Below, one piece after another: positions 49,964 to 60,800 of a stretch of DNA of 64,000 nt. This DNA is from Leptolyngbya sp. FACHB-261 (GTDB taxonomy: Bacteria > Cyanobacteriota > Cyanobacteriia > FACHB-261), in NCBI RefSeq assembly GCF_014696065.1, contig NZ_JACJPL010000031.1:806001-870000 (forward strand), written 5' to 3'. A program made the translations under genes and the position numbers. The notes beneath the pieces were generated by a model, which made no database searches, had not been told where the DNA came from, and saw only the letters and a list, made by a program, of their open reading frames with translations. The stretch's first letter is position 1. Each line of letters starts with the position of its first letter.

Positions 49964-50938
49964 TCAAACGCTCATTGCTAACATGCGTTGAATGGGTCGC
50001 AGTGCTGCGACCCGAGTTGTCTCAGGCATGGTGATTTCTGGGGCTCGATTCTTCATTGCCCAATAAAGTTTTTCTAGGGTATTTAACCGCATGTGCGGAC
50101 ACTCATTGCAAGCGCAGTTACTCAACGGAGGAGCAGGAATAAACTGCTTCTGGGGGGCTTGCTTCTGCATCTGATGAATAATGCCCGGCTCCGTAGCCAC
50201 AATAAAAGTCTGACTGGTACTTGATTGAGCGTACTTCAGCAGCGCCGTCGTGGAACCAATATATTGCGCATGACGCAAGAGAATTGGTTCGCATTCCGGA
50301 TGGGCGATCACTTCGGCCTGGGGATAAGCTGTCTTGAGCTGAAGCAACTTCCTCTCTGAGAAGGTTTCATGCACAATACAAGCGCCTTGCCAAAGCACCA
50401 GCTCGCGCCCTGTCTGCTGCATGACATAGCGGCCTAAATTGCGATCTGGCGCAAAAATAATCGGTTGAGTCTCGGGAATTTGACGCACAATTTGAACGGC
50501 ATTTGCACTAGTGCAAATGATGTCGCTCATTGCCTTAATCTCAGCAGTGCAATTGATATACGACACCACTAGATGATTGGGATGAGCCGCCTTAAAAGCA
50601 GCAAACGCTTCTGGAGGACAGCTATCAGCGAGCGAACAACCTGCGGCCAAGTCCGGCAGCAAAACCAACTTGTCTGGATTCAGAATTTTGGCCGTTTCAG
50701 CCATAAAGTGAACCCCTGCGAACACAATTACCTCTGCATTAGTGCTTGCTGCCTGTTGGGAAAGCCCCAAAGAATCACCGAGATAATCAGCAACATCTTG
50801 AATATCAGGATCCTGGTAATAGTGAGCCAGAATCACAGCATTCAATTCGCGCTTTAAAGACTGAATAGCAGCAAACAAATCATCCGGTAGCTCGGCCATG
50901 CTTGGCGAGCCCGGTTGGCGGCGTGCAGTTGTAAACAC
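49964..50938 (-). CDS. nadA: Quinolinate synthase NadA
   Basis: Condenses iminoaspartate with dihydroxyacetone phosphate to quinolinate for NAD synthesis; it carries a 4Fe-4S cluster. 324 residues: [20 protein letters not shown], the cluster cysteines in [19 protein letters not shown] and [11 protein letters not shown], plus HPECEP. The GTG start at 50938 gives MFTTA, as seen in cyanobacterial relatives; an ATG at 50899 is the alternative. A TATAAT box lies upstream. Confidence 0.95.
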   Translation of the reverse strand: MFTTARRQPGSPSMAELPDDLFAAIQSLKRELNAVILAHYYQDPDIQDVADYLGDSLGLSQQAASTNAEVIVFAGVHFMAETAKILNPDKLVLLPDLAAGCSLADSCPPEAFAAFKAAHPNHLVVSYINCTAEIKAMSDIICTSANAVQIVRQIPETQPIIFAPDRNLGRYVMQQTGRELVLWQGACIVHETFSERKLLQLKTAYPQAEVIAHPECEPILLRHAQYIGSTTALLKYAQSSTSQTFIVATEPGIIHQMQKQAPQKQFIPAPPLSNCACNECPHMRLNTLEKLYWAMKNRAPEITMPETTRVAALRPIQRMLAMSV

Positions 50939-50968
50939 AGGCAGGAATTACCCCGGCTTCAGGTGATG

Positions 50969-50981
50969 TGAGCTAATTATA
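50969..50981 (-). promoter_or_regulatory. Probable nadA -10 box
   Basis: A perfect TATAAT on the minus strand (50981-50976) predicts a start near 50969, about 30 bases before the nadA GTG. No convincing TTGACA is found 16-18 bp further upstream. Confidence 0.42.
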
Positions 50982-51149
50982 GTTGAATTTACCAAAAATA
51001 GCATCCTGAAGTGACCCTAGTGACCTTTGGGGTTGTTAAGAGCCCTGAAAATCGTAATCTTTTCTCCCTGATCTAGGCCCCAGGCCAGATCGTAAATTTT
51101 AGATATAGATACCAAAAACCGAATCCATGATTCAGCGAGGGGAACTGCT

Positions 51150-51482
51150 ATGTATACCCTTATTCGTACCCCTGACTACGAGCTCTATCTATGTGAACGT
51201 GACGAGACCGGCTCACTCAACATCTGGAATGCAGCCGGAGAAAACCTGGCTCAATGTCCACAGGAACCTCAGTCCTACGTTGTCATTCAGGCTATTGCCC
51301 ATGAGTTTCGACGCATTGAGGGCCGACGACAGCGTCGGCGTTGGTTAGGAGTCTTAGCTGTAGTCAGCGTGGCTATCGGCTTTGTCACTGTCACTGGGGC
51401 GCTCGCACGCTCTCCAGTCCCAGAAACCAACTCCTATGTTGAGTCCATCGAATTGAGCGATTGGCTCAGCACTCTTCAGTAG
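51150..51482 (+). CDS. Small single-helix membrane protein, unknown function
   Basis: 110 residues: a soluble N-terminal part (YTLIRTPDYELYLCERDETG, AGENLAQCPQEPQS), a basic stretch RRIEGRRQRRR, one membrane helix (WLGVLAVVSVAIGFVTVTGAL) and a short acidic C-terminus. By the positive-inside rule the N-terminus should be cytoplasmic. GAGGGGA seven bases before the ATG supports the start. Family not recognised. Confidence 0.72.
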   Translation: MYTLIRTPDYELYLCERDETGSLNIWNAAGENLAQCPQEPQSYVVIQAIAHEFRRIEGRRQRRRWLGVLAVVSVAIGFVTVTGALARSPVPETNSYVESIELSDWLSTLQ

Positions 51483-51531
51483 AAGACCTTGAGTAAACAC
51501 AAGTAACAGCTCACTGTTTAGAGAGGCAAAC

Positions 51532-52854
51532 TTAGCGGTCTCCCTGATTTAGCCGTCGATTCCATTCCTCGTCGATTTTGCGGCTATTCGCTGACTCTTG
51601 GTCTAGCAAGTCTTGCTCAGTGGTGTAGGCCAGGTCCTCTTCACTGATCACCTGTTCAGCTGCAAATTGCTGAGCATAAGTGAGCTTGCGGGTGATTTCA
51701 GGGCTGCTTTGCCTTAATTTCGCGGCCTGCTGCTGCCGTTTAGCGTTACGAGCTTCAACCTTGGCATTACGGCCCCGGAGCCAGAGATAGCGCACTAGGG
51801 GGATTACCAGAAAACCAATACCGTAGGCTAGCAAGATGCCATAAATACCACTGGCAAACCCAACTAATCCACCCAGTTCTGCTGCTCCGCTCCTGAGTAA
51901 ACCGCCCAGGATCAAGACCGCAACCACGTTTACGCCGCCTAAAATTCCAGCCAAGGTCAGTTGGCCAGAGGTGGCCTCACTAAACTTCCAGCGGAGCTCC
52001 CTCAGGAACTCTGGAATCTGCATGCCTCGACTGCGGAAAGCGGTTGCCTGAAGTTCAGGAAAACGGTACACCAAGTCACCCTCTGGGCTAACCTCTGGCT
52101 GCCCGTTGAATCGAGTCAGCACCGGCAGCATATAGTCCTCATACTCATTGCGAAAGCCACTGCCTAGATCGTCTAGGTAGGGAGCAACCTGTTCAGCAAT
52201 TGCTACACCTCGGTTTCGCCGAATCAGACTGCCGATCGTTTGCCAACGTCGCTCTTCCAAGTTGGCATTGGGGTTACCATCCCCAAATAGGAAAGAGAAC
52301 ACTGCTTCTAGAAAATTCATCTGAGGCTTCTGCTCAGAACCACGGCGCTGGGTATAGGGTCGCTCGTCGTAGTAATTCGGGCTGAAAAACCAGAACAGAT
52401 CCGGCCAGTAGAAAAGACCTGGCATATAGAACATGCCACCGCCATCGCGGTCATTGCTGTTGCCATTGTCATCGCTGCTGCGCATGGCAGTCATGATGAT
52501 AAAAATGGCAACAATCACCAGCACAATTGAGGTGACCAGAACTACACCAAACGAGATGCGAAGCAAGTAGAACAGAATTTTCCAGATCTTCTGCCACTGC
52601 TCTTGAAGCTGGAGCCGGAAATACTTGCTGCGCAGAACGTCTCGAAAGTTATTGGGATAGACATAAGCAATCTCTCCCGACTCTGCAACTTGCAAATGTC
52701 CACCAGCGCTCTGAGCTAGCGTGAGCAGTTCTCGCTGCGCCAGTTTCACATCCAAGCCAGCACGAGCGGCAACGTCGCCAACCGTAACGCGATAATTTAG
52801 CTTCTCAACCGCCTGCATGACGGCGGGATTGGGAGTAGCCTGGGAAAGAGCCAT
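51532..52854 (-). CDS. Conserved cyanobacterial/plastid membrane protein
   Basis: 440 residues. The N-terminal 70 look like a winged-helix fold (VEKLNYRVTVGDVAARAGLD). A membrane helix near 95-120 (ISFGVVLVTSIVLVIVAIFI) follows, then a Gly/Tyr/Phe-rich region with FYMPGLFYWPDLFWFFSPN, a soluble domain, and one or two more helices near 300-350. It resembles a family shared by cyanobacteria and chloroplasts (plant relatives are annotated iron-sulfur cluster biosynthesis family), whose function is unproven. The C-terminal tail is highly charged. Confidence 0.75.
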   Translation of the reverse strand: MALSQATPNPAVMQAVEKLNYRVTVGDVAARAGLDVKLAQRELLTLAQSAGGHLQVAESGEIAYVYPNNFRDVLRSKYFRLQLQEQWQKIWKILFYLLRISFGVVLVTSIVLVIVAIFIIMTAMRSSDDNGNSNDRDGGGMFYMPGLFYWPDLFWFFSPNYYDERPYTQRRGSEQKPQMNFLEAVFSFLFGDGNPNANLEERRWQTIGSLIRRNRGVAIAEQVAPYLDDLGSGFRNEYEDYMLPVLTRFNGQPEVSPEGDLVYRFPELQATAFRSRGMQIPEFLRELRWKFSEATSGQLTLAGILGGVNVVAVLILGGLLRSGAAELGGLVGFASGIYGILLAYGIGFLVIPLVRYLWLRGRNAKVEARNAKRQQQAAKLRQSSPEITRKLTYAQQFAAEQVISEEDLAYTTEQDLLDQESANSRKIDEEWNRRLNQGDR

Positions 52855-52979
52855 AGGACGCGCATACTCAGGTCTTTAGCTCTATTCTAAGGGGCTTACC
52901 CTTGGTCTATCAGAGCTGAAATCAGGCACCGGGTAGATGCAGTACCATGATCAGCAGCGAGATTTTCTCTAGCCGGAAT

Positions 52980-53510
52980 ATGCCGAGATCCCAGCGCAAC
53001 GACAACTTCATTGACCGCTCCTTCACGGTCATGGCGGATATGATCCTCAAGATCATGCCCGGTAGTAAGAGGGAGAAGGAAGCCTTCGCTTACTACCGCG
53101 ACGGCATGTCTGCCCAAGCTGACGGAGAGTACGCCGAGGCTCTCGAGAACTATCAGGAAGCACTCACCCTCGAAGACGATCCATACGATCGCAGCTACAT
53201 TCTCTACAACATTGGCCTAATCCACGCCAGTAATGGCGAACATGACCGGGCACTGGGGTACTACCATGAAGCCCTAGAACTAAACCCACGGCTGCCCCAG
53301 GCGCTTAACAACATTGCAGTGATCTATCACTACAAGGGGGAGCGACTGAAGGAATCTGGCAAATCTGAGGAAGCCGAGGAAGCCGACGAATACTTTGACC
53401 AAGCTGCCGAGTTCTGGAAGCGGGCGATCCGAATTGCCCCCAACAATTACATTGAGGCTCAGAACTGGTTGAAAACCACAGGGCGCTCAAAGATGGACGT
53501 GTTCTTCTAA
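52980..53510 (+). CDS. ycf3: Photosystem I assembly protein Ycf3
   Basis: TPR scaffold required for PSI assembly at the thylakoid. The ATG at 52980 gives 176 residues starting [20 protein letters not shown], as in plastid and cyanobacterial Ycf3; an ATG at 52947 would add 11. The sequence holds three TPR units ([53 protein letters not shown]) and ends [19 protein letters not shown] strong indicator of an oxygenic phototroph. Confidence 0.97.
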   Translation: MPRSQRNDNFIDRSFTVMADMILKIMPGSKREKEAFAYYRDGMSAQADGEYAEALENYQEALTLEDDPYDRSYILYNIGLIHASNGEHDRALGYYHEALELNPRLPQALNNIAVIYHYKGERLKESGKSEEAEEADEYFDQAAEFWKRAIRIAPNNYIEAQNWLKTTGRSKMDVFF

Positions 53511-53534
53511 AAAGATTAGGAGTCTCAATTTTTC

Positions 53535-53822
53535 ATGCTTGATCGTGATCAAGTCCGCCATGTTGCGCGGCTAGCTCGCCTAGAACTAACACCGGATGAG
53601 GAGGAGCGCTTCACGAGTCAGCTGGTAGGCATTCTGGGCTATGTAGAGCAGCTGAGTGAATTAGATACCGCCAGCGTGCAGCCTACTACGCGAGCGATTG
53701 ACGAGCGCAACATTACTCGGTCTGATACTCTCCACCCCTGGCCTGCCCCTGAAACTCTATTGGACTGTGCCCCCGACCGCGAGGAGGGTTACTTCAAGGT
53801 GCCGAAGATTCTAGCGGAGTAG
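53535..53822 (+). CDS. gatC: Aspartyl/glutamyl-tRNA amidotransferase subunit C
   Basis: Small structural subunit of GatCAB, which converts Glu-tRNA(Gln) to Gln-tRNA(Gln). 95 residues with VRHVARLARLELTPDEEERF, LGYVEQLSELDTASVQPT and the C-terminal DREEGYFKVPKILAE. It follows ycf3 by 24 bp. The last 29 bases overlap the end of the convergent KaiB-fusion gene. gatA and gatB are not in the window. Confidence 0.95.
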   Translation: MLDRDQVRHVARLARLELTPDEEERFTSQLVGILGYVEQLSELDTASVQPTTRAIDERNITRSDTLHPWPAPETLLDCAPDREEGYFKVPKILAE

Positions 53823-54534
53823 AAGCAAGCAGGCGGGCTAGGTTATCTAGTTTGCCGCTCAAGCGCCTTGTCGGCAGGGGCCAAGCTTTGAGTAGCGTTG
53901 GGGTTACATTGATGTGATCAGCTTCAGCCTCTTCAGGATGTTTAAGCACATCAATGATTTTGAGGCTGTATGGCTCGTGCAAAAGCCGTTCCAGCGACAG
54001 ATGTAGCTCCTGGAGAATCTGCTCTGTTGCCAAGTTGTTTCCAGAAATAAACAGCCTGAACTCGTAACCGCGTCGCTCCTGTCTAGAAGCCTCTAGCTTG
54101 ACGGGCAACACAGCCTCTGGTCGTTCCACCTTCAGCACCAAGTCGTGGTCTTCCCAAAGTTCTGGGAAACTACTTTGGTGAGCTTCGATCAGAATGGGAT
54201 CGCAGTTCTCCAGGTCCGCTGGCGCCAACTGCCAAACTTGATGCTCTGACAAGCCAAAAGCAGCATTGAGTAGCGCCTGATAACGGAGCACTGCAGGATA
54301 AGCTTCTGCAGTAATGTGAATTTGACCTGTCTGTGGATGCTGCCAGCAATCCACGCTGGCTGTATAGCAGGGAGTCAAGAAGTGCGGTGGTTCATCAAGT
54401 GAGAGTGCCCGTTGTAAAGCACTACACAGATGAAGGTGCCAGTAGCTCAGCTTGCTTGGGTCAACGGCGTAAACAAAATCGCCTCCAGGCGTAAATAAGG
54501 CAATGCCTTTAAAAAGTGCCTGGGAGCGCTCCAT
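53794..54534 (-). CDS. Protein with C-terminal KaiB-like domain, downstream of pilT
   Basis: 246 residues. Residues 157-235 match KaiB: YEFRLFISGNNLATEQIL, LKIIDVLKHPEEAEADHI, the cis-Pro motif NVTPTLLKAWP, and PTRRLSGKLDN where KaiB has the VRxIIGDLSD segment. The N-terminal 150 residues are a separate domain I do not recognise (FKGIALFTPGGDFVYAVDPS, YWHLHLCSALQRAL, SVDCWQHPQTGQIHITAEAY); it resembles neither a histidine kinase nor a receiver. It starts 20 bp after pilT ends and is probably co-transcribed. SasA also carries a KaiB-like domain, but at its N-terminus before a kinase; no kinase is present here. Role unknown. Confidence 0.8.
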   Translation of the reverse strand: MERSQALFKGIALFTPGGDFVYAVDPSKLSYWHLHLCSALQRALSLDEPPHFLTPCYTASVDCWQHPQTGQIHITAEAYPAVLRYQALLNAAFGLSEHQVWQLAPADLENCDPILIEAHQSSFPELWEDHDLVLKVERPEAVLPVKLEASRQERRGYEFRLFISGNNLATEQILQELHLSLERLLHEPYSLKIIDVLKHPEEAEADHINVTPTLLKAWPLPTRRLSGKLDNLARLLASTPLESSAP

Positions 54535-54554
54535 AGTCTACATATAGGTCCGAG

Positions 54555-55931
54555 TTAGGTCCGACCGCGCAAGGTTTGTGCCATCTCATTAGGCTTGGGC
54601 GACGCTTCCAGCGCAGTTTCTTCAGTAATGCGTCCTGACTCATACAGGGCGTAGAGTGACTGGTTCATACTGCACATGCCATCGAAAGTGCACCTGGGAA
54701 TAATGCCTTCGATTTCATCAACTTCACCGCGCTTAATAAAGTCTTTGATGGCGTCAGTATTGACCATGATCTCGTGAATTGCAGCCCGCTTGCCATCGGT
54801 TGTGCGCACCAGAGATTGGGCAATGACTGCAACCAGAGATTCTGCCACCTGAATCCGCATTGGCGCTTGTTCATCAGGGTTGTAAAGGTTCAGAATCCGT
54901 TCGATAGTTTTAACGGCGCTGTTCGTGTGCAGGGTGCCAAATACCAAGTGGCCAGTTTGCGCTGCTTTCAGAGCAGTATTGACCGTTTCTCGATCGCGCA
55001 TTTCGCCAATCAGAATGATATCGGGGTCTTCACGCAGTGAAGCTTTGAGCGCATTGTCAAACTTCAACGTGTGCAAACCAACTTCGCGCTGACGGATCAG
55101 AGACTTGCGGCTCTGGTGAACGAATTCCACCGGGTCCTCAATAGAAATGATGTGCTTGGGCATCTCCTTATTGATGTAGTCGATCATGGCAGCCATAGTG
55201 GTCGACTTACCAGAACCGGTAGGACCGGTTACTAAGATCAATCCCTTGTGGTGGTGGCACAGCTCACGGAAGACCTCCGGCAAGTGCAGTTGTTCCATGG
55301 TCAGAATGGTGAGCGGGATGAGACGCAACACCATCGCTGGTCCTTTAAGCGAGACAAAGACGTTAATCCGCACCCGCGCCATGTCGTCATACTGGGTGGC
55401 ACCGTCGTATTCCAATGTCTCTTTAAACTGCTGGATCTGATCTTCGGTCAGAATCTCACGTAGCCAGTCAAAGAAAGTGTCCTCATCAGTCTCCGGATGC
55501 TCAGTTAGCTCCATGTGACCCCGCTGACGGAAGCGAGGAACCTCTCCTACCCCCAAGTGGATGTCAGAGACGCCTTTTTCGTAGGCCTCCCGCACCAGCA
55601 TCTCCAGAGTCAGCTGACCAGTAGCAGCACGATTGCGAGCCCCACGCGCTGGTGGCGGAGCCCCTGGACGATGACCCGGCAGGGGGGGAGGAGCAGAGGG
55701 CGTAGTAGCCGTTGCGGTAGGCCGGGGGTTGGAGGATGAAGTGGGAGTAGTGGGGATAGGCGGACGATCGGAGGAAGTTGGATTCCTGACGACGGTTGTA
55801 TCTCCAGACATGCTGGTCACAGGCAAGCTGCCTGGACGGGGAGGCAGGGGCATTGCAGGAGGCACGGGCGGGGGTGCAGGCGGGACTCGGTTCAAGGGGG
55901 AAGGCACGGGCGAGTTGTGAGACTGAGTCAT
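54555..55931 (-). CDS. pilT: Type IV pilus retraction ATPase PilT (proline-rich N-terminal extension)
   Basis: Hexameric ATPase that powers pilus retraction, needed for twitching, phototaxis and DNA uptake. 458 residues. The first 105 are Pro/Thr/Ser-rich and disordered-looking (PPAPPPVPPAMPLPPRPG), which standard PilT (about 340-370 residues) lacks. The core holds LVREAYEKGVSDIHL, Walker A VTGPTGSGKSTT, Asp box SIEDPVEFVH, Walker B DPDIILIGEMRD and His box GHLVFGTLHTNSA. Cyanobacteria may have more than one PilT; which paralogue this is cannot be told here. The KaiB-fusion gene follows after 20 bp. Confidence 0.93.
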   Translation of the reverse strand: MTQSHNSPVPSPLNRVPPAPPPVPPAMPLPPRPGSLPVTSMSGDTTVVRNPTSSDRPPIPTTPTSSSNPRPTATATTPSAPPPLPGHRPGAPPPARGARNRAATGQLTLEMLVREAYEKGVSDIHLGVGEVPRFRQRGHMELTEHPETDEDTFFDWLREILTEDQIQQFKETLEYDGATQYDDMARVRINVFVSLKGPAMVLRLIPLTILTMEQLHLPEVFRELCHHHKGLILVTGPTGSGKSTTMAAMIDYINKEMPKHIISIEDPVEFVHQSRKSLIRQREVGLHTLKFDNALKASLREDPDIILIGEMRDRETVNTALKAAQTGHLVFGTLHTNSAVKTIERILNLYNPDEQAPMRIQVAESLVAVIAQSLVRTTDGKRAAIHEIMVNTDAIKDFIKRGEVDEIEGIIPRCTFDGMCSMNQSLYALYESGRITEETALEASPKPNEMAQTLRGRT

Positions 55932-56058
55932 AAGGTTAGGCTGCGATAGTCTTGCAGAGACCCCCGCGCAGGGGCCTTGGGCTAGGAAAGGCTTACCCTT
56001 CTGGTTTCAGAGTGTACCCAACGCTTCCAGCTTGCGCTCAGGAACTAGTAGAGATGCG

Positions 56059-57786
56059 TTAAACGAAAGATTTCGGAACAACCGGGGTCGGGTTATTGCT
56101 GAAATGATAGACGCGCTGTGGGTTGAGGTTGTCTGCTCGGAGAACTGTGCTGAGTTGGCTGATGGAACTAGCAACCCGGTCTAAGCTACCCTGCACCCCA
56201 GCCACTGGGTCTTCCCCACTCATTACTCGGAACTCAAAAGCGCGTAAATGAGGCAGCCTAGCGACAGTTGCCAGAATCCGCTGGAGAGCTTCTAGATAAG
56301 GATGATCGACCTGCTGATACCAATCCTTTGCGGCTAAACCTGGCTGATCTAAACCTAGGTTAATCGTGAGCGAGGGCGTATCGAACAAAGCCAATACCGC
56401 TGGACGAGATTCCTCCTGAGCTAAGAGATCCTGCGTTTGGGCTAAGTCTCGCAACTGGTCCAGGCGGCTGTAGTGAATTTCAGGACTAAGCGGGGCATCA
56501 TCCCACTGGATTGCCAGGGTGAGCAGATAGGTTTGTAGGAGTAAATGGCCGAGCTTTTCTGCCTTCGTTGCCAGATAGCGAGCGTTGTAATGGTTTGCCT
56601 CAGTCAGCAATGGAACTCGGTCAACGACCTTAAGGCCGTAGCCCTTGAGTCCTGCGAGCTTACGCGGGTTATTGGTGACAAGGCGCATTTGTCGGACGCC
56701 TAGGTCATTGAGAATTTGAGCCCCAACCCCGTAGTTACGTAGATCTGGACCAAAACCCAGCTTTGCATTGGCCTCAACCGTATCCATGCCTAGGTCCTGC
56801 AAGGAGTAGGCTTTGAGTTTATTGATCAAGCCAATCCCCCGACCTTCCTGCCGCAGGTAGACCACGACCCCGCAACCTGTGTGCTCGATCATCTTGAGCG
56901 CAGTATTAAGCTGGGCACGACAGTCGCAGCGTAAAGAGCCTAGGGCATCTCCAGTTAGGCATTCAGAGTGAACTCGTACCATGACTGGACGATCTTTGAA
57001 GGTAGCCGGATCGCCTTTGACGATTGCTACATGCTCAGAATTGTCCAGGGTATTGCGGTAGGCATAGATGTGAAAATCACCAAATTCTGTAGGCAGACGA
57101 GTGACCGTCTCACGATGAACAAAGCGTTCATGAGCCAGACGGTAGCTAATCAAGTCAGCAATACTAATGAGGCGCAACTGGTGCTCGTGGGCATAGTCGA
57201 TCAGTTGCGGCAACCGCGCCATTGACCCATCTGGATTCTGGATCTCGCAAATTACCCCAGCTGGGTAGAGACCCGCAAGCTGGGCCAAATCAACCGCGGC
57301 TTCCGTATGTCCAGCCCGCTTCAGAACACCGCCGTCACGGGCCTTTAAGGGAAAAATGTGGCCGGGGCGACGCAGGTCTTCAGGTTGGGTGCGAGGGTTT
57401 AGAGTCGCCAGAATGGTACGAGAGCGGTCATCAGCGGAAATCCCCGTGCCGACGCCCAAGTGAGGACCGGCATCGATGCTGACCGTGAAAGCAGTCTGGT
57501 TGCTATCTGTATTACGGCTGACCATCAAAGGTAGATCTAGTTCGTCTAGCCGTTCAGCCGTCATCGCAAGACAAATGAGGCCACGCGCATAGACGGCCAT
57601 GAAATTGATGGTGTCAGCAGTAGCAAATTGAGCCGCACAAATTAAGTCTCCTTCGTTCTCACGGCTCTCATCATCCACAACAACAATCATGCGGCCAGCC
57701 CGCAGATCGTTAAGGGCATCTTCAATCGTGTCGAACTGGAAGGGTTGACGGTCGGGCTGCGCGATCAAGGGAGGACTATCCTGCAA
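56059..57786 (-). CDS. ribBA: Bifunctional riboflavin protein RibBA with C-terminal extension
   Basis: Residues 15-215 are 3,4-dihydroxy-2-butanone-4-phosphate synthase ([53 protein letters not shown]). Residues 220-400 are GTP cyclohydrolase II with the zinc ligands in [18 protein letters not shown] and [14 protein letters not shown]. Both activities start riboflavin synthesis. About 160 residues beyond ([15 protein letters not shown] onward) form an extension that I recall in cyanobacterial RibBA; its role is not defined. No FMN riboswitch signature was seen just upstream. Confidence 0.94.
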   Translation of the reverse strand: MQDSPPLIAQPDRQPFQFDTIEDALNDLRAGRMIVVVDDESRENEGDLICAAQFATADTINFMAVYARGLICLAMTAERLDELDLPLMVSRNTDSNQTAFTVSIDAGPHLGVGTGISADDRSRTILATLNPRTQPEDLRRPGHIFPLKARDGGVLKRAGHTEAAVDLAQLAGLYPAGVICEIQNPDGSMARLPQLIDYAHEHQLRLISIADLISYRLAHERFVHRETVTRLPTEFGDFHIYAYRNTLDNSEHVAIVKGDPATFKDRPVMVRVHSECLTGDALGSLRCDCRAQLNTALKMIEHTGCGVVVYLRQEGRGIGLINKLKAYSLQDLGMDTVEANAKLGFGPDLRNYGVGAQILNDLGVRQMRLVTNNPRKLAGLKGYGLKVVDRVPLLTEANHYNARYLATKAEKLGHLLLQTYLLTLAIQWDDAPLSPEIHYSRLDQLRDLAQTQDLLAQEESRPAVLALFDTPSLTINLGLDQPGLAAKDWYQQVDHPYLEALQRILATVARLPHLRAFEFRVMSGEDPVAGVQGSLDRVASSISQLSTVLRADNLNPQRVYHFSNNPTPVVPKSFV

Positions 57787-57899
57787 CGATTGTTTACACT
57801 GCCTCTACTCTTGATCTTAATATCAGCGGAGTTCTGCTTTGGCCTGTTAAAGCTCGAAACCGAAATCTTCCTCCAAGGTGCTGCTCTAAAGGTTCCGCT

Positions 57900-60800
57900 C
57901 TAAACGTGCTGAGAGACAAAAGCAATCACCTGCTCTAGGGACTGCTCCAGATCAAGCAGGAGAGCGGGAGCTTGCTCCAGGGTTCTGCGCTGAGCTTGCT
58001 GCTCAAGTTGATTAGCCAAAGTTTGTAGGGTCAAAGCTCCGACATTGGCGCTAGAGCCCTTGATCCGATGCGCGTGATGCTCGACTGCTGTAATGTCACT
58101 GGCTAAGACTGCTTGCCTGGCTACAACTAAGTTCTCCTGGATATCTTGAATAAAGGTTTGCAAGAGTTCCCGTTCAAAGTCTAGGTCGTGCTCAGAGATC
58201 TGGTGCAGACGATCGAGATCAAGGGGTGGGCTCGGACTGAGAGATTGGCCAATGCCTTGAACCCAGCCGTCTCCGCTCGCAATCAGAGTCGACCAGTGCT
58301 TAAGCGCAGCTTCCAACTCTTCTTTACGAACGGGCTTACTGAGATAATCGTCCATCCCTGCCGCCAAGCACTTTTCTCGATCCTCTTTGAGGGCATGGGC
58401 AGTCATGGCAATCACAATGGTGTGCCGGGTTTGCCCTTCGCGACGGCGTAACTCTTGTGTCGCTGCATAGCCGTCTAGAAGCGGCATCTGACAGTCCATC
58501 AGCACAATGTCATAGGCAATTTGAGCCAGAATATCTAGTGCTTCCTGACCGTTGGCGGCAATATCAGCCTCGTAACCCAGCTTCTTCAATTGATGTAATG
58601 CAACTTTTTGATTGACGAGATTATCCTCTGCAATCAGAATTTTAAGTTTGGAGGACTGGCTTGGCATATTAGGTTCAGAATAATTTTGACTGTGAATTAA
58701 GGCATTAGCAGAACTTAAGAGGGCCGTCCGTTCTAGCAGGGCTGTTGAGGTTGTCTGCAGGCAAGAGGCCGAAACCTTGATGATGCAAGCAAGAAGCCGA
58801 GATTGCTTGACCGGTTTAACTAGGTAGGCTGAGAAGCCCTGCTCCAAAAGCAGCCTGGAGTTGCCCGGTTGATTGATAGAGGTCATCATGATCAACTGAG
58901 TCTGGTGCAGAACTGGATCCAACTTGATTAATTGGCCCAAGCTTGCACCATCGAGTTCCGGCATCTGCATGTCGAGGACAGCAATATGGTATGGATTGCC
59001 AAATGCAGCAGCCTGCCGCAAAGCTAGTAGGGCTGCTTTTCCACTCGCAACTTCGTCTATTTGCAGACCCCAGGCACTAGCCTGGTAGCGTAAAATTTTG
59101 CGGTTTGTGGTGTTGTCGTCTACAACCAGAAGCCGCAACCCAGATAAATCAGCTGGAGCAGAACTCTCAGTTCTATTTGTGTCAGTTTGTTTGGCAAAAC
59201 TAGCAGTAAACCAAAAGCAGGAGCCTTGCCCTTCAGTACTAATCACACCAATTTCACCACCCATCCTTTTGACCAGATGTTTAGAAATGGCCAAGCCTAA
59301 ACCGGTGCCACCATAGCAGCGGGTGATTGAAGCATCAACCTGAGAGAAGGATTGAAAAAGCTTAGCTTGGTCCCCTAAAGCAATGCCAATGCCAGTGTCG
59401 ATCACTGAGAACAAAATGACAGCAGAGGCCGATGTTTCCGATTGCAGTGTCGCCCGAACAACAACCTCTCCTTCAGTTGTAAATTTAACGGCGTTACCAG
59501 TTAGATTAGTGAGAATCTGGCGGAGACGGCCGGCATCCCCCTGCAATTGAGTGGGGACATTCTTGTAAACTAAAGTAGCAAGTTCTAAACCCTTAGTCTG
59601 AGCTTGAGAAGCAAGTAGATCTGCTACTTCCTCAACACAACTATTCAAGTCAAAGTCTAGATTTTCCAGCTCCATTGACCCAGCTTCTAATTTGGAGAAG
59701 TCTAGGATTTCGTTGATGATCGTTAGCAAGTTATCAGCACTCACTCGAATCGTCTCAACGAAATCTCGTTGCAGAGCATTGAGCTCAGTTTCTAGAAGTA
59801 AACCAGTCATGCCAATCACACCATTCATGGGCGTGCGGATTTCATGGCTCATATTGGCTAGGAACTCAGATTTGAGCTGTGAAGCTGCCACTGCAGCTTC
59901 CCGCGCCTCAACCAGCTCATTAATTCGCTCGACGACAATAACAATGCCGCCAACTTCACCATCAGGACCATACCAGGGATTGTAGGCCCAGCGCTGGTAT
60001 TCTTTGGTCCCGTTCTGCCGTTCCCACATCTCCTCTGGGCAGGCTAGAGCCTCTCCTGCAAGGGCTTGCTGATGTTTATTCTTCCAAGTTTCTGGTAAAT
60101 CAGGAAACACTTCGTAGTGGCTGCGACCTACCAGAGATTTCTCCCCCAAGCCATAATCAGTGAGCCATTTGTAGCTGTGGGTCAGGTAGCGCATTTCAGT
60201 GTCAAACATCGCCATTGCGACAGGTGCGTTGGTCACAATTTGACGAAGCTGTTGGCGCTCGCGATCTAAAGCCCTTTCTGCTTGTTTGCGATCAGTCACA
60301 TCTCGCACAATCACCAATACTTCACTCACCCCAGAGACAACGATGCGCGCCTCATAATCCCGCATTCTATTAACAACTTCGAGTTGGTATTCGAAGACTT
60401 GAATTCTCTCAGTTTGCAGCGCCTGAGCAATGTAGTACATACACTGTTTGGCTAGCTCAAGTGGCAATACCTCACAGACTTTTTTGCCTAACAATTGGCT
60501 GCGTGGCACCACCAGATCTTTGTCCTCTTCCACCTTGAAGTCTAGATAGGTGCCATCTTGACTGATCCGAAAAATCAAATCTGGTATTGCGTTGAGGAGT
60601 GCACGGTGTCTGGCTTCGCTCTCTCGCAGGGCCGCCTCAGCTTGCTGCTGAATTCCCAAGGCTTCGTTCAGCGCAATCACATTGAGTTCGTTCTCAGCCC
60701 AAATCGCCAGATCACGCAGGGACTCTAGCTCAGTGTCGTTGAGCTGACGTGGGCGACGGTCAATTAGGCAAAGTGTGCCTAAGGGCTGACCATTGCTTGA

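Noticed and set aside
57787-57899. FMN riboswitch before ribBA
   Set aside because: The gap is only 113 bp and shows none of the conserved FMN aptamer segments.
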